The notes under the pieces are model-generated. The model was not told where the DNA came from and searched no databases. It saw only the letters and a list, made by a program, of their open reading frames with translations. A DNA stretch of 53,042 bases, taken from NCBI GenBank assembly GCA_029238175.1, contig JAQWGO010000122.1:1-53042 (forward strand). The letters are read 5' to 3'. This document shows positions 33,447-42,148 of this stretch, one piece after another. This stretch comes from Henriciella sp. GTDB lineage: Bacteria > Pseudomonadota > Alphaproteobacteria > Caulobacterales > Hyphomonadaceae. Every line of letters begins with the position of its first letter. Positions within the stretch are counted from its first letter, which is position 1. The position numbers and the translations under genes were made by a program.

Positions 33447-36284
33447 TTATCCAAATGCCCCATAGGCTTGGCAGATCGCTAATGTAATTGTCTGTAGCTG
33501 GCGGTCAATTGCGTCGAGTGGCGCGATGATCTCAGCATGAATTTGATCGTAACCGTTCGCGTCGCTATCCGTCATGTGCCCGGTTTCATCTAGGGCGCGA
33601 AGACGTATTTCATTTTCGCGAGAGGCTGGGAAGATCGTACAAAGTACACTTACGGCTTCACCAATTTGCATGGTTTGGATAAGCCCCATAATGTCACCAA
33701 CCGATTGTTCGTGTCGCTCTGAGACATTTGGAAGACGTCCCGCAATGGCCAGCGCTTTCATCATAAGCGCCTGCCGCACGCCATGTAGAACGTGTACGCT
33801 TAGGCGACCTTCATGACGTTCAGCCGAGCTTGGCGCTTTCTCCATTTCGGCCAACATCGGATCGAACTTGCTCAGATCGATGCTGAGCATATTGGCGATC
33901 TTTTCTATCGACGTATTGGTCTGACGATCCTGCAGCAGGTAATAGATCCGGCGATAGGCGAGAGCTTGTTCGCTATCTTCTGTCGAGCGGGTAAGGGCGA
34001 CCCAAAAGCCGGGATCATATATCGCGCCATAAGCCCGCAAAGCCGGAACACTGGTAGCAGATCGCGCCATCGATGCGAGCTTGATCAGGTGGCGCATGCG
34101 CGGCGAGATTCTGATCAAATCATTGACCTGCGCACGTTCGCGGCGAAGCGCTGAGCCAATGCCTGCGGCTGTGTTCAGCGGAACGCCCAATTGTTGCAGC
34201 GTCGCATTGTGAGAGATGGCGCGCAGTGAGCGCGGGCCTTGCGGGCCTGAGCTGCGGCGGCGTTGGCGTGACCCCGCTTTGACGGGGAAGTTCACTGCGA
34301 AGTCACTTAGCAGGCGGGCATAGTCGCGATTGTCGAACAAGCGTTCATGCCATTTGCGTAGGGCGCGATAGAAATCCCAGACAAGGTCTGTACGTGTATA
34401 GAACGGGTCGTCCTCGGTGCCTTCGTCAGGCTCAGAAAGCAAGTGCAGAGCGAAGGCAGAATAGGTCGCGGTTGCGAGTTCTTCATTCGCGAAATGTAGG
34501 AAGCCATCGCCGCCCTGGAAGCTGACTTCATGGCGAAGGGGCACGCCGCGTCGGCGCGACTGTTGCCGGGTCCATTGTGATAATAGGTGATCGAAACGTT
34601 GTTTAAAGGTGCCAGGCCAAGCCCCACGCCCCATCGACTCGCCATGTGTATTGAAGATGAGCAGCGAAAGAGGCGCATCGGCTTTGCTGACTGCGCGGCT
34701 GATCAGGTTATGGATACGCTCAATCGCCATGTCGGCCGCGACTTGTCCGATAAATCGGCCAGCGTCAGAGAAACCAAGCTGAATAGAGAGATACCCACGT
34801 TGCTTCAGGTAGACCATATATTCCGGCTCTTCCAGCAGCTGTTCGATAAAACGTCCGCCCGTTTCCAGTGCTTCTGGCGTTTCAAATAGCGGCGAAATAT
34901 CAAGCTGATGGGCAACGCCGTATTGGCGGGCGAGATATAGTGCGCCCATCACTGTTGCTGGGTTTTCACTCTCTGCGATGAGAAAACGGATCGTGCTGTC
35001 CGCGTCGATATGCTTAAGGAATTGCGCGCACATCATAAATTGTCGACGGGCTGTCGATTGCTCAAGGAACAAGTCTGCGAAATTGACGGGCAGAACATCC
35101 TTCGTCGCGGCGAGCGTGGATAGCTTATGTAGCGCGCTACGGCCAAGGTCGCGATTTTCTGTTTCCAGCTTCAAGTCGCGACTAATGACCGTGCGGATTT
35201 GGGCAGCATTCAAGCGTAGGTGAATACGCGCCGTGCCAAGACGCACTGTCTTCATGCGCGCAGCGAGCGTCAGTATCTGCCGTGCAAGCGTTGGATCAGC
35301 GATCAATGCGGTAGCTTCAAGCTCGGCGATCGTTGGCTCTAGCGTGTTTAGCTGACCGTCGTGGTTCTCAGTTAGCGCATTCGCAGCGGCGACGAGCGTA
35401 TCTGGCGCGGTTAAGTCAGCGTCGAAGAGATCGGCATTCTTGCGGGTCAAACCCTCAGCCACGCCCAAGCGCTCGAAGATTGTTTCGAGTACGGTTCTCA
35501 CGTCACCGGAGGCCGTTTCGATCAGCGCGGCAACCGATGCTTTATAACGCCCGAGCTGTGTTACTTTTTCCTGCAAGCGCATGGCAAATGACTGTGACCA
35601 GTGAATGTCTGTTCGGCCATCAAGATCATAACCGATCCAGCTTGCGATAGTTGGTGCATATGGCTTTAGCGTGCGCCATTGGTCCGGGAATTTCTGCGCT
35701 GCAACGTTCAATACAGTATCAACGTAGGCGGTCAGGGCAGCTTGCGCATTCTCGATCGCGTCTTGGGATTCTGCATGCTCGCCCAGCAGGGAAATGGACT
35801 TCGCCCAAGTTCGGTTATCGTCTTTCAGGCTTTGCGTTAGCTCTGCTTTAGATGCGGACGTTTCTTCCAGAACGTGATTGGCAAATGCAGCGCGCGCCGA
35901 TTTGGGTAGGGCAAAGGTTGGGTGCCCGGTGAAGACTATTCCGCCCGTTTCTGACTGCACAGACGCACTGTAGGCATCCCATCCTTGCTCAGCAATAGCA
36001 TTCAGGCGTTCGGTCAATTTTTGCTGATAGGAACCATCGGCGGGCATATGCTGTGCGCGGAATTTGGCTGCGCGTTGATCAATTAGATCCGCATAAACGT
36101 CCTGTGACAGGGCGCCGAGATCGTCGATTGTGATCTTTCCGGTCTCAAGTTCCCCGAACAATTTACGGGCATACGCGAAAACTGAGTTATACTGTGGATT
36201 ATGATCAATGCGGTTGGCAAAGTCGCGAAGTGTTTCGCGAGCGGATTCAACATTGGGCGCGGTGTTCGTGTCTATCGCTGTCAT
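33447..36284 (-). CDS. Divergent phosphoenolpyruvate carboxylase-like protein
   Basis: The 945-residue protein aligns along its length with PEP carboxylase. Conserved: GHPT (His121, E. coli His138), WIGYDLDGR (220s), RIHLR (Arg357), PLFET (Glu468), FSD (Asp507) and THG (His547). Changed: the lysine of the GYSDSAKDAG motif is Arg510 in GFSDAGRFIG; HGRGG becomes HGES (Glu549, two residues shorter) before GRG (Arg553); and the TQNR arginine motif is missing, as is the canonical C-terminal MRNTG. By knowledge of PEPC, the lysine and the HGR arginine help bicarbonate/PEP chemistry. So catalysis is uncertain; it may be a low-activity or re-purposed family member. It is annotated as Ppc-like only. 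Confidence 0.72.
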   Translation of the reverse strand: MTAIDTNTAPNVESARETLRDFANRIDHNPQYNSVFAYARKLFGELETGKITIDDLGALSQDVYADLIDQRAAKFRAQHMPADGSYQQKLTERLNAIAEQGWDAYSASVQSETGGIVFTGHPTFALPKSARAAFANHVLEETSASKAELTQSLKDDNRTWAKSISLLGEHAESQDAIENAQAALTAYVDTVLNVAAQKFPDQWRTLKPYAPTIASWIGYDLDGRTDIHWSQSFAMRLQEKVTQLGRYKASVAALIETASGDVRTVLETIFERLGVAEGLTRKNADLFDADLTAPDTLVAAANALTENHDGQLNTLEPTIAELEATALIADPTLARQILTLAARMKTVRLGTARIHLRLNAAQIRTVISRDLKLETENRDLGRSALHKLSTLAATKDVLPVNFADLFLEQSTARRQFMMCAQFLKHIDADSTIRFLIAESENPATVMGALYLARQYGVAHQLDISPLFETPEALETGGRFIEQLLEEPEYMVYLKQRGYLSIQLGFSDAGRFIGQVAADMAIERIHNLISRAVSKADAPLSLLIFNTHGESMGRGAWPGTFKQRFDHLLSQWTRQQSRRRGVPLRHEVSFQGGDGFLHFANEELATATYSAFALHLLSEPDEGTEDDPFYTRTDLVWDFYRALRKWHERLFDNRDYARLLSDFAVNFPVKAGSRQRRRSSGPQGPRSLRAISHNATLQQLGVPLNTAAGIGSALRRERAQVNDLIRISPRMRHLIKLASMARSATSVPALRAYGAIYDPGFWVALTRSTEDSEQALAYRRIYYLLQDRQTNTSIEKIANMLSIDLSKFDPMLAEMEKAPSSAERHEGRLSVHVLHGVRQALMMKALAIAGRLPNVSERHEQSVGDIMGLIQTMQIGEAVSVLCTIFPASRENEIRLRALDETGHMTDSDANGYDQIHAEIIAPLDAIDRQLQTITLAICQAYGAFG

Positions 36285-36335
36285 ACGCCCGGTGTAGCAG
36301 AATGCCGTAAGGTGACCAGTCCCAATTATGGGAGG

Positions 36336-36758
36336 CTAGGTTTCCGATTCTACGACGAACGCGCCCAAAACCTCAACCCATTCAAGGACATCCTCGCCCA
36401 CGCCCTCTTTGCGAAGGAAGCCGGTGAACGCTGGGATAAGTTTTTGTGGGTCACCGCATTGGTCGACGGCCAAATTGAGCTCGGGAAGGACCTTGCGTTC
36501 AAACGCTTCCGCCAAATCCTTGAAGTCTTCGATCATGCCTGGAATTTTGAGCGCAGTTAACGGGCCGACATTGCCGCCCTCTAAAGTCTGAGAAAATTTT
36601 CTAAGACGGTTGATCTCGCTATAATTGCTGCGTGCAAAACTGGTCAGAACCCGCTCTGTCTTCCATTCAACCCATTCGGAGGTGCAGGGCTCTGGCTCCA
36701 TCGAAGCACAGGCGCCAAGGGCTGCGAGACTAGCAAACGCAACAGTAAGTTTCAGCAT
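36336..36758 (-). CDS. Putative small lipoprotein of unknown function
   Basis: The 140-residue protein has a lipoprotein signal (lipobox LGAC, Cys16), a following ASMEPEPC segment and a helical, acidic mature domain (FARSNYSEINRLRKFSQTL, LNLAVDQCGDPQKLIPAFTGFL). No family recognised. A GGAGG ribosome site precedes the ATG. It lies between the PEPC-like gene and the thiolase gene on the same strand, but gaps of 51 and 41 nt leave operon membership unclear. Confidence 0.65.
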   Translation of the reverse strand: MLKLTVAFASLAALGACASMEPEPCTSEWVEWKTERVLTSFARSNYSEINRLRKFSQTLEGGNVGPLTALKIPGMIEDFKDLAEAFERKVLPELNLAVDQCGDPQKLIPAFTGFLRKEGVGEDVLEWVEVLGAFVVESET

Positions 36759-36799
36759 GAATAATCCTCCTGCAGGTGAGTGTGACAGGCGGCGCTGGC

Positions 36800-38311
36800 T
36801 TAGGCAAACTGGAATGTGTGACGTTCCCGGTCAGTCGTCACATTGACAGGTAGGCCAACGGGGCTGTCTTCTTCCAATAGCCTTGGCATAGCCTCTGGCG
36901 CAGCGACGGCGATAAATCGTTCACCGGTTTCTGTGCGGGCAAAGATAATGCCGCCGGATGGACCATTTTTGCCGTGTGTTACTGTGTAGGTCTCCACGAT
37001 ACCTGTGGTTGGCGCGTCGGCGAGCGTGACTTTTACAGGCGCTTTCGCCATCGCTTCAACAGGATGGAAGCTTTCAGGTTTCGCGGTTGACCAGACACCG
37101 ACAGCTTCCTTGGTCATCCAGCCGCCATTGGCAAGGACAAGTCCATACTCACCTTGATGGTCGCGCAAGTGCCGCGCCATGCTGACAATGCCGTGCATTG
37201 AGTAGTTGTTTCCGGGGCCACCAAAGAATGGCAATCCGCCGGTTAGCGTGAGGGGGCGCGTTTCGGTATTGTGGTCGATGCCAAGCACATCCATTGAGCT
37301 AAACACGGCGCAAGGAAAACAAGAATAGAGGTCGAATGCGTTCATTTCTGTTGGTGTCTTGCCGGCTTGTTCCAAAGCGCGGTTGATCGCCGTTTCCATC
37401 GCCCACGATCCGTCCAGCTTTGGCCGCTCCGAAATGTAATCGTCGCCCGCTTCGCCGCCGCCATGCAGATACACGCGCTTGTTCTGAGCCACCCCGAGTT
37501 CATCGGCTTTTTCCTCTGACATCAGGATCATGGCTGCGCCCTGATTTACAGCGTCTTGCGCGATATGCCATTTCAGGAATGGGTCTGCGAATGGGTAGTT
37601 TGCTTTGCTCGGCGTCGCGAGGAAGCTTGCATCGAAGCTGCTCGTGTCAAACTGCGAATCTGGATTGTTGGCTGCAACCTTCGCGAACTTGGCGAACAAG
37701 TCAGACATGGCGGCGCGGCGGGCGCTGCGGCCTTGGCCATCACGCGCGGCCATAGCGTTTTCAAACAGGGCGTAGAAATAGGCAGGCGCGACAATGCCAT
37801 GCTTTATCTCAGCCCGGCTAAGCAACATGTCGCCCATGCCGCGGTCTTCGAAAGCGAGGTCCGCGCTCTCGGTCCAGTCAATTGCAACGCTATGTTTGCG
37901 GGCAGCTTTAGAGGCTTTGTTCGCCTCTGACCCAGTGACGAGCGCGCATTCGATTTCACCCGCATGAATGCGAGCGGCCATTTCATTGGCGAGCTGCTGC
38001 GGGCTTTGTCCACCAACTGCGGCATAGATCGCGCGTTCAGGTGCAGCGCCTATATCGCGCGCAATTGTGCCGGGCAGGTTGGAATTGTGCCCATGTGGGT
38101 GATTTTCGCCGGGAACGCTGTCTTCAAAAATCCGCACAACGGCGAGCGTATCAATTGCGCTGGGTGGAATGCCCGCATCTTTGAGTGCTTGTTCTGATGC
38201 TGTTACGCACAGGCTGTTCGGGCTCGGCGCGCCATCCGGGCCTGCAGTCCCGTCCCAATGACTGGTAAACTGTCCGACCCCAACAAGAACGGGGATTGAT
38301 CCCTTAGGCAT
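36800..38311 (-). CDS. Thiolase-family protein (acetyl-CoA acetyltransferase, SCP-x like)
   Basis: The 503-residue protein has a thiolase fold with the SCP-x-type features: IPVLVGVGQFTSHWDG, a catalytic-region DLYSCFPCAVFSSM, and C-terminal MHGIVSMARHLR and LANGGWMTKEAVGVWS. It is longer than biosynthetic thiolases and matches the acyl-CoA acetyltransferases of steroid or branched-chain degradation. Residues that would take the roles of the classical Cys/His nucleophiles are not placed with certainty. Expected reaction: CoA-dependent cleavage of a 3-ketoacyl-CoA. Confidence 0.82.
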   Translation of the reverse strand: MPKGSIPVLVGVGQFTSHWDGTAGPDGAPSPNSLCVTASEQALKDAGIPPSAIDTLAVVRIFEDSVPGENHPHGHNSNLPGTIARDIGAAPERAIYAAVGGQSPQQLANEMAARIHAGEIECALVTGSEANKASKAARKHSVAIDWTESADLAFEDRGMGDMLLSRAEIKHGIVAPAYFYALFENAMAARDGQGRSARRAAMSDLFAKFAKVAANNPDSQFDTSSFDASFLATPSKANYPFADPFLKWHIAQDAVNQGAAMILMSEEKADELGVAQNKRVYLHGGGEAGDDYISERPKLDGSWAMETAINRALEQAGKTPTEMNAFDLYSCFPCAVFSSMDVLGIDHNTETRPLTLTGGLPFFGGPGNNYSMHGIVSMARHLRDHQGEYGLVLANGGWMTKEAVGVWSTAKPESFHPVEAMAKAPVKVTLADAPTTGIVETYTVTHGKNGPSGGIIFARTETGERFIAVAAPEAMPRLLEEDSPVGLPVNVTTDRERHTFQFA

Positions 38312-38390
38312 AGCGCATCTCCCAATAATCTTTCACAGAGGGATAGGCGATTGAGACAGTGGTTCAATCCGTGCCGTTGGGGGAAGGGCG

Positions 38391-38711
38391 TTAAAGCGTT
38401 TTTGCCCAATCTTCCGACCACTTGTTTAGGGGAGACAATTTTTCTAAGAGCGCCTCTCCTTGCTGTGAGAGGGCGTAACCCGTTGATGTCGTTTCAACCA
38501 AGTTGAGTGATCGAAGTGTTTTCAGTCTCGTGTTTAGGACTGTTGGTGAGACGGCTTCACACCGTGATTGCAGCAATCGGAATGTGTGAGGTCCATCCCG
38601 CAATTCCCAAATGATACGTAAGGTCCAGCGCTGTCCTAGCGCATCAAGCAAGACCATAATGGGCCGACCGCTATTGGACCCGCGTACGGCTTTCCCAGGT
38701 TTCAAAGGCAC
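38391..38711 (-). CDS. HxlR-family transcriptional regulator
   Basis: The 106-residue protein is a minimal winged-HTH of the HxlR type: VLLDALGQRWTLRIIWELRDGPHTF, CEAVSPTVLNTRLKTLRSLNLVE and TTSTGYALSQQG. The N-terminal redox Cys of sensors such as YodB/HypR is missing, though a Cys occurs at the recognition helix (SRCEAVS). It is divergent from the carboxymuconolactone decarboxylase gene with a 12-bp inverted repeat in the shared upstream region and probably regulates both. Confidence 0.88.
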   Translation of the reverse strand: MPLKPGKAVRGSNSGRPIMVLLDALGQRWTLRIIWELRDGPHTFRLLQSRCEAVSPTVLNTRLKTLRSLNLVETTSTGYALSQQGEALLEKLSPLNKWSEDWAKTL

Positions 38712-38731
38712 TTTTTGTATCTTTCTCTTTA

Positions 38732-38777
38732 CGCTACTAAAAACGTAGCATGTATCGTTGCTATCTTTTTAGTAGCG
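38732..38777. promoter_or_regulatory. Operator-like 12-bp inverted repeat between hxlR and CMD gene
   Basis: CGCTACTAAAAA (38732-38743) and TTTTTAGTAGCG (38766-38777) are perfect inverted copies 22 nt apart, in the promoter region shared by the HxlR gene and the gene at 38788. The first half also contains GCTAC...GTAGC (38733-38749). These are well placed as sites for the adjacent regulator. Confidence 0.6.
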
Positions 38778-38787
38778 AGGGGCTTGC

Positions 38788-39333
38788 ATGTCCAATAAAT
38801 TATCTCCCATAGAGCAGCCATATCCATCGGAAGTCGCAGGCATTCTGGCCGCGTATCCACAGCAGGACGGTTATATCCTTTCCCTTTTCCGAACCTTCGC
38901 CAATAGCCTAAGGTTCCTCAAAAAAGGTGTGCCGAACCTGTTAGATAAAGAAAGCCCTCTACCACTTCGGATACGAGAAATTGTCATTCTGCGTACGACA
39001 GCAAACAAAAACTGCGAATATGAGTGGGGAGTCCATGTGTCGATTTTTGCGCGGGCAGCCAAACTGACGCCGCATCAAGTCGCAGCGACCGCCTCGAAGG
39101 TGGTCGATCCAGAAAATTGGAGTCCAGTGGAGGCGAGATTAATCAATGTCGTTGATGAACTTTGCGCAAGTGGCGTCATCTCTGAAGACGCGTTGGCGGG
39201 ATTCGAATCGGACTGGACGAAAGAGCAGCAGCTGGAAGTCCTAGCTTTGGTCGGCATGTATCATACAATCAGCTTTGTTGCGAACACTGCACGTTTGCAA
39301 AACGAGCAGTTTGGCGCGTCATTCCCGGCTTAG
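38788..39333 (+). CDS. Carboxymuconolactone decarboxylase family protein
   Basis: The 181-residue protein matches the AhpD/CMD fold: [26 protein letters not shown] and a following HQVAATA segment. The peroxidase-type CxxC pair is absent (only NCEYEW), so it belongs to the branch with decarboxylase-like or unknown activity rather than AhpD. It is divergent from hxlR and preceded by the inverted repeat above. Its stop is interlocked with that of the YjdM gene. Confidence 0.82.
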   Translation: MSNKLSPIEQPYPSEVAGILAAYPQQDGYILSLFRTFANSLRFLKKGVPNLLDKESPLPLRIREIVILRTTANKNCEYEWGVHVSIFARAAKLTPHQVAATASKVVDPENWSPVEARLINVVDELCASGVISEDALAGFESDWTKEQQLEVLALVGMYHTISFVANTARLQNEQFGASFPA

Positions 39334-39662
39334 GCCTTCTTCACAAATTGCGTTTTGAGTTGCATCGGTCCGATGCCCGGAATCTTGCAATCGATGTCAT
39401 GGTCGCCGTCAATCAGGCGGATGTTTGTCACCTTGGTGCCGACTTTCACGACGAGAGATGAACCTTTGACCTTAAGGTCTTTGATCACCGTAACCGTGTC
39501 GCCATCGACGAGTGTATTGCCGTTTGCATCTTTGAAAGTTTTGGAATTCGGATCGAGGCTGGGATCGGCTGACCATTCATGTGCGCATTGGGGGCAGATA
39601 AGCAGCGCGCCGTCTTCGTAAGTGTATTCAGATGCGCATTGCGGACACGGGGGCAGGGTCAT
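39330..39662 (-). CDS. YjdM/PhnA-type zinc-ribbon protein
   Basis: The 110-residue protein has an N-terminal zinc ribbon ([14 protein letters not shown]...[10 protein letters not shown]) and a C-terminal beta-barrel-like domain ([38 protein letters not shown]). This matches the YjdM (PhnA) family once associated with alkylphosphonate use; its true function is unproven. It overlaps the CMD gene tail to tail by 4 nt. Confidence 0.87.
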   Translation of the reverse strand: MTLPPCPQCASEYTYEDGALLICPQCAHEWSADPSLDPNSKTFKDANGNTLVDGDTVTVIKDLKVKGSSLVVKVGTKVTNIRLIDGDHDIDCKIPGIGPMQLKTQFVKKA

Positions 39663-39677
39663 TTGGTTTTCCGATTG

Positions 39678-39749
39678 CCCCGGATTTGATCCGGGGTCTC
39701 TGGCATCTGCTCTGTTTGTGTGGCAAGAGGTCCCGGGTCAAGCCCGGGA
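39678..39749. repeat. REP-like double palindrome
   Basis: Two GC-rich hairpins lie in the gap between the YjdM and ScoB genes: CCCCGGAT/ATCCGGGG (39678-39696, 3-nt loop) and TCCCGGG/CCCGGGA (39731-39749, 5-nt loop). The motif with a central TTGATCC or GTCAAGC is a widespread intergenic repeat in Alphaproteobacteria. Only this copy is visible in the window. Confidence 0.6.
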
Positions 39750-39756
39750 GCACGGC

Positions 39757-40386
39757 TTAAGCCACCAAAGCCGCCTCTGTTTTCGCCTTAACTTCGTCCA
39801 TTGTTACGTCTGGCGCGAGTTCCACGACTTTCAGGCCACCTTCGACCACGTCAAAAACGCCAAGATCGGTGATGATCATGTCGACGACATTCTTCCCCGT
39901 AAGGGGCAGGGTGCATTCTTCTAGAAGCTTGGCATCGCCTTTTTTATTGTTGTGATCGGTGATGACGATGACGCGGCCAACGCCAGCGACGAGATCCATC
40001 GCGCCGCCCATGCCTTTGACCAGTTTGCCGGGGATCATCCAATTGGCCAGATCACCGTTTTCTGCCACTTCCATTGCGCCGAGGATCGCCATGGCAATCT
40101 TGCCGCCGCGGATCATTGCAAAGCTGGTTGCGCTGTCAAAGAAAGCCGTTTGCGGCAGTTCGGTAATCGTCTGCTTGCCCGCATTTATCAGGTCGGCATC
40201 TTCCTCACCCTCAATCGGGAATGGCCCCATGCCGAGCATGCCATTCTCGCTTTGCAGGGTGACGGTCATGCCATCGGGGATATGGTTCGCGACAAGCGTG
40301 GGGATGCCAATGCCAAGATTGACATACATGCCGTCTTTTAGCTCTTGCGCGGCGCGGGCCGCCATCTCATCACGTGTCCAGGGCAT
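39757..40386 (-). CDS. scoB: 3-oxoacid CoA-transferase subunit B
   Basis: The 209-residue protein is the beta subunit of a succinyl-CoA:3-oxoacid CoA transferase (class I, OXCT/AtoA type). The catalytic Glu is in LQSENGML (Glu47), with [13 protein letters not shown] and [23 protein letters not shown] further on. It forms a heteromer with subunit A (40597). The two genes are split by a small membrane-protein gene. Confidence 0.9.
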   Translation of the reverse strand: MPWTRDEMAARAAQELKDGMYVNLGIGIPTLVANHIPDGMTVTLQSENGMLGMGPFPIEGEEDADLINAGKQTITELPQTAFFDSATSFAMIRGGKIAMAILGAMEVAENGDLANWMIPGKLVKGMGGAMDLVAGVGRVIVITDHNNKKGDAKLLEECTLPLTGKNVVDMIITDLGVFDVVEGGLKVVELAPDVTMDEVKAKTEAALVA

Positions 40387-40395
40387 TAAAGGCTC

Positions 40396-40596
40396 CTAAA
40401 ATATCCAGCCAAATAGGCCGCGAACTACTATCCAATATATTGGCCAAATAGCAGACTGAAAAATGTTTACCGGAATTGCTATGAGCCAATTCCACCAAGT
40501 GTATCCGTACCCATCAAAGAACGTGAGATACAAAAAAGTACCAAACGCCCCGATATTATAGACGATCATGAGAAGAAAAGTTGGCCATTCTCTCAT
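40396..40596 (-). CDS. Small two-helix membrane protein between CoA-transferase subunits
   Basis: The 66-residue protein is almost entirely hydrophobic with two likely membrane helices (FLLMIVYNIGAFGTFLYLTFF and WLIAIPVNIFQSAIWPIYWIVV) and is rich in Trp and Tyr. It abuts the scoA gene stop (adjacent bases) and precedes scoB by 9 nt, so it is in the operon. I do not recognise a family. A role in anchoring or transporting the CoA-transferase substrate is speculation. Confidence 0.6.
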   Translation of the reverse strand: MREWPTFLLMIVYNIGAFGTFLYLTFFDGYGYTWWNWLIAIPVNIFQSAIWPIYWIVVRGLFGWIF

Positions 40597-41295
40597 TTAG
40601 TCGTTTTCCCTAACCGTCCGTTGCTCAATCCGCTTCTCGTGCTGACCCTGTACGAGGCGGTGCACATAAATGCCGGGGATGTGCACGTGATCTGGGTCGA
40701 GCGTGCCGGGTTCGACAATCTCTTCGACTTCCATCACGCAAATCTTGCCGCACGTGGCAGCGGGTAGGTTGAAGTTGCGCGCGGTCTTGCGGAAAATTGC
40801 GTTGCCGGTTGTGTCGGCTTTCCATGCTTTTACGATGGCGAGGTCGGCGACGATGCCTTCTTCGAGGATATAGTCTTGGCCGTTAAAGGCTTTGACCTCT
40901 TTGCCCTCGGCAATCACGGTTCCGACGCCGGTTTTGGTGTAGAAGCCGGGAATGCCGGCGCCGCCAGCGCGCATACGTTCGGCGAGTGTGCCTTGCGGGT
41001 TAAACTCAAGCTCTAACTCGCCAGAAAGGTACTGGCGCATAAACTCTGCATTTTCGCCAACATAGGACGAGCACATTTTTTTGACTTGCTTAGTCTGCAA
41101 GAGAAGGCCGAGACCGAAATCATCAACGCCCGCATTGTTCGAATAGACTGTGAGGTCTTTCGTTCCAGCATCACGGATCGCAGCGATTGCCAGTTCAGGA
41201 ATGCCGCAAAGGCCAAAGCCCCCGGCGGCGATTGTCATGCCGTCAAACAGGACACCGTCTAAAGCTGCGGCTGCGGTTTTATAGACTTTGCTCAT
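40597..41295 (-). CDS. scoA: 3-oxoacid CoA-transferase subunit A
   Basis: The 232-residue protein is the alpha subunit of the class I CoA transferase: [48 protein letters not shown] and the C-terminal [26 protein letters not shown] chose the ATG at 41295, which gives the normal length for ScoA; an in-frame extension to 41406 would overlap the WYL regulator gene and add unconserved residues. It should transfer CoA from succinyl-CoA to acetoacetate or a similar ketoacid. Confidence 0.9.
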   Translation of the reverse strand: MSKVYKTAAAALDGVLFDGMTIAAGGFGLCGIPELAIAAIRDAGTKDLTVYSNNAGVDDFGLGLLLQTKQVKKMCSSYVGENAEFMRQYLSGELELEFNPQGTLAERMRAGGAGIPGFYTKTGVGTVIAEGKEVKAFNGQDYILEEGIVADLAIVKAWKADTTGNAIFRKTARNFNLPAATCGKICVMEVEEIVEPGTLDPDHVHIPGIYVHRLVQGQHEKRIEQRTVREND

Positions 41296-41368
41296 ACGGG
41301 CGTGATTACGCTGCGTTAGTTGGGATTGCAAGTGATCAGAAGGGCTCAAACTAGCCGGACAGGACCGC

Positions 41369-42067
41369 TCAGGCTCTGTAAGGGTCATCCCGATTAAGCT
41401 GTCCAAGATAATCGCGAAGCATGGCGACGCGGTGAGGCCTGAACGAGCGCTCTGTTACGGTCATCTTGTGTATGCGATCGATTCGAAACGACCGGAACGT
41501 CTGGCGCAATTCACAGTAAGCGAGCACGACGAGTGAGCGATCAAAAAAGACGATTGCAAGCGGTTGAATGTCTCTCTGCGTTTGGTTTCCGTCAACATCA
41601 CCATAGTCGATTGCGATGACGCGTTCTTCTCGTGTGGCGATACGCAGTTCAGAAATATCTATGCTGATTTCAGGGCGGCAGTTAAATCGTTTGGCATACA
41701 GTACCGCATTTTCAAACTCGCTACGCATCCGTGCAGGAAGTGAGGCCCTCAGTTTGGACAACGCATTGTCGGCCGCCTTTGCTAATACTGGGTCCGCAAC
41801 TTGCACCACTTCGCGTAGACCCAGAACCAATGCTTCCATCTCGTCCCGGCTGAACATCATGGGTGGTAGGGCGGGGTCTTCCTGCAGCGTATAGCCATAG
41901 CCTGCCTCGCCATCAATTAGCGCACCAGAGCGGCGAAGCGCATCAATATCGCGGTAGATTGTGCGCGGGGACACGCCCAGCTCTACGCCTAACTGGCTGG
42001 CTTGCACGGGCGCGGGCAGCGTCCGCAGACACTGCATCAATTGAAGAAGACGATCACTGCGGGCCAT
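41369..42067 (-). CDS. YafY-type HTH/WYL-domain regulator
   Basis: The 232-residue protein has an N-terminal HTH_11 ([45 protein letters not shown]) and a C-terminal WYL domain (RRDIQ...[20 protein letters not shown]). WYL proteins are ligand- or DNA-damage-responsive transcription factors. It is divergent from the GST gene at 42149 with a palindrome plus direct repeats between them. It also precedes scoA by about 70 nt in the same direction. Confidence 0.87.
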   Translation of the reverse strand: MARSDRLLQLMQCLRTLPAPVQASQLGVELGVSPRTIYRDIDALRRSGALIDGEAGYGYTLQEDPALPPMMFSRDEMEALVLGLREVVQVADPVLAKAADNALSKLRASLPARMRSEFENAVLYAKRFNCRPEISIDISELRIATREERVIAIDYGDVDGNQTQRDIQPLAIVFFDRSLVVLAYCELRQTFRSFRIDRIHKMTVTERSFRPHRVAMLRDYLGQLNRDDPYRA

Positions 42068-42086
42068 GAGCTTTGTATACTATCAC

Positions 42087-42109
42087 CTACTGACAGAAAC
42101 TGACAGTAG
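42087..42109. promoter_or_regulatory. WYL-regulator operator candidate
   Basis: CTACTG (42087-42092) and CAGTAG (42104-42109) are inverted copies. The same stretch contains two direct CTGACAG copies (42090-42096 and 42100-42106) at a 10-bp period, about one helical turn. It lies between the WYL gene start (42067) and the GST gene start (42149). Confidence 0.55.
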
Positions 42110-42148
42110 AGCGATGCTAGGGAGCGAGGCTTAGCAAGGAACGAATGT

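Noticed and set aside
41296-41406. Upstream extension of the ScoA gene
   Set aside because: It would overlap the WYL gene stop and gives a leader unlike ScoA.
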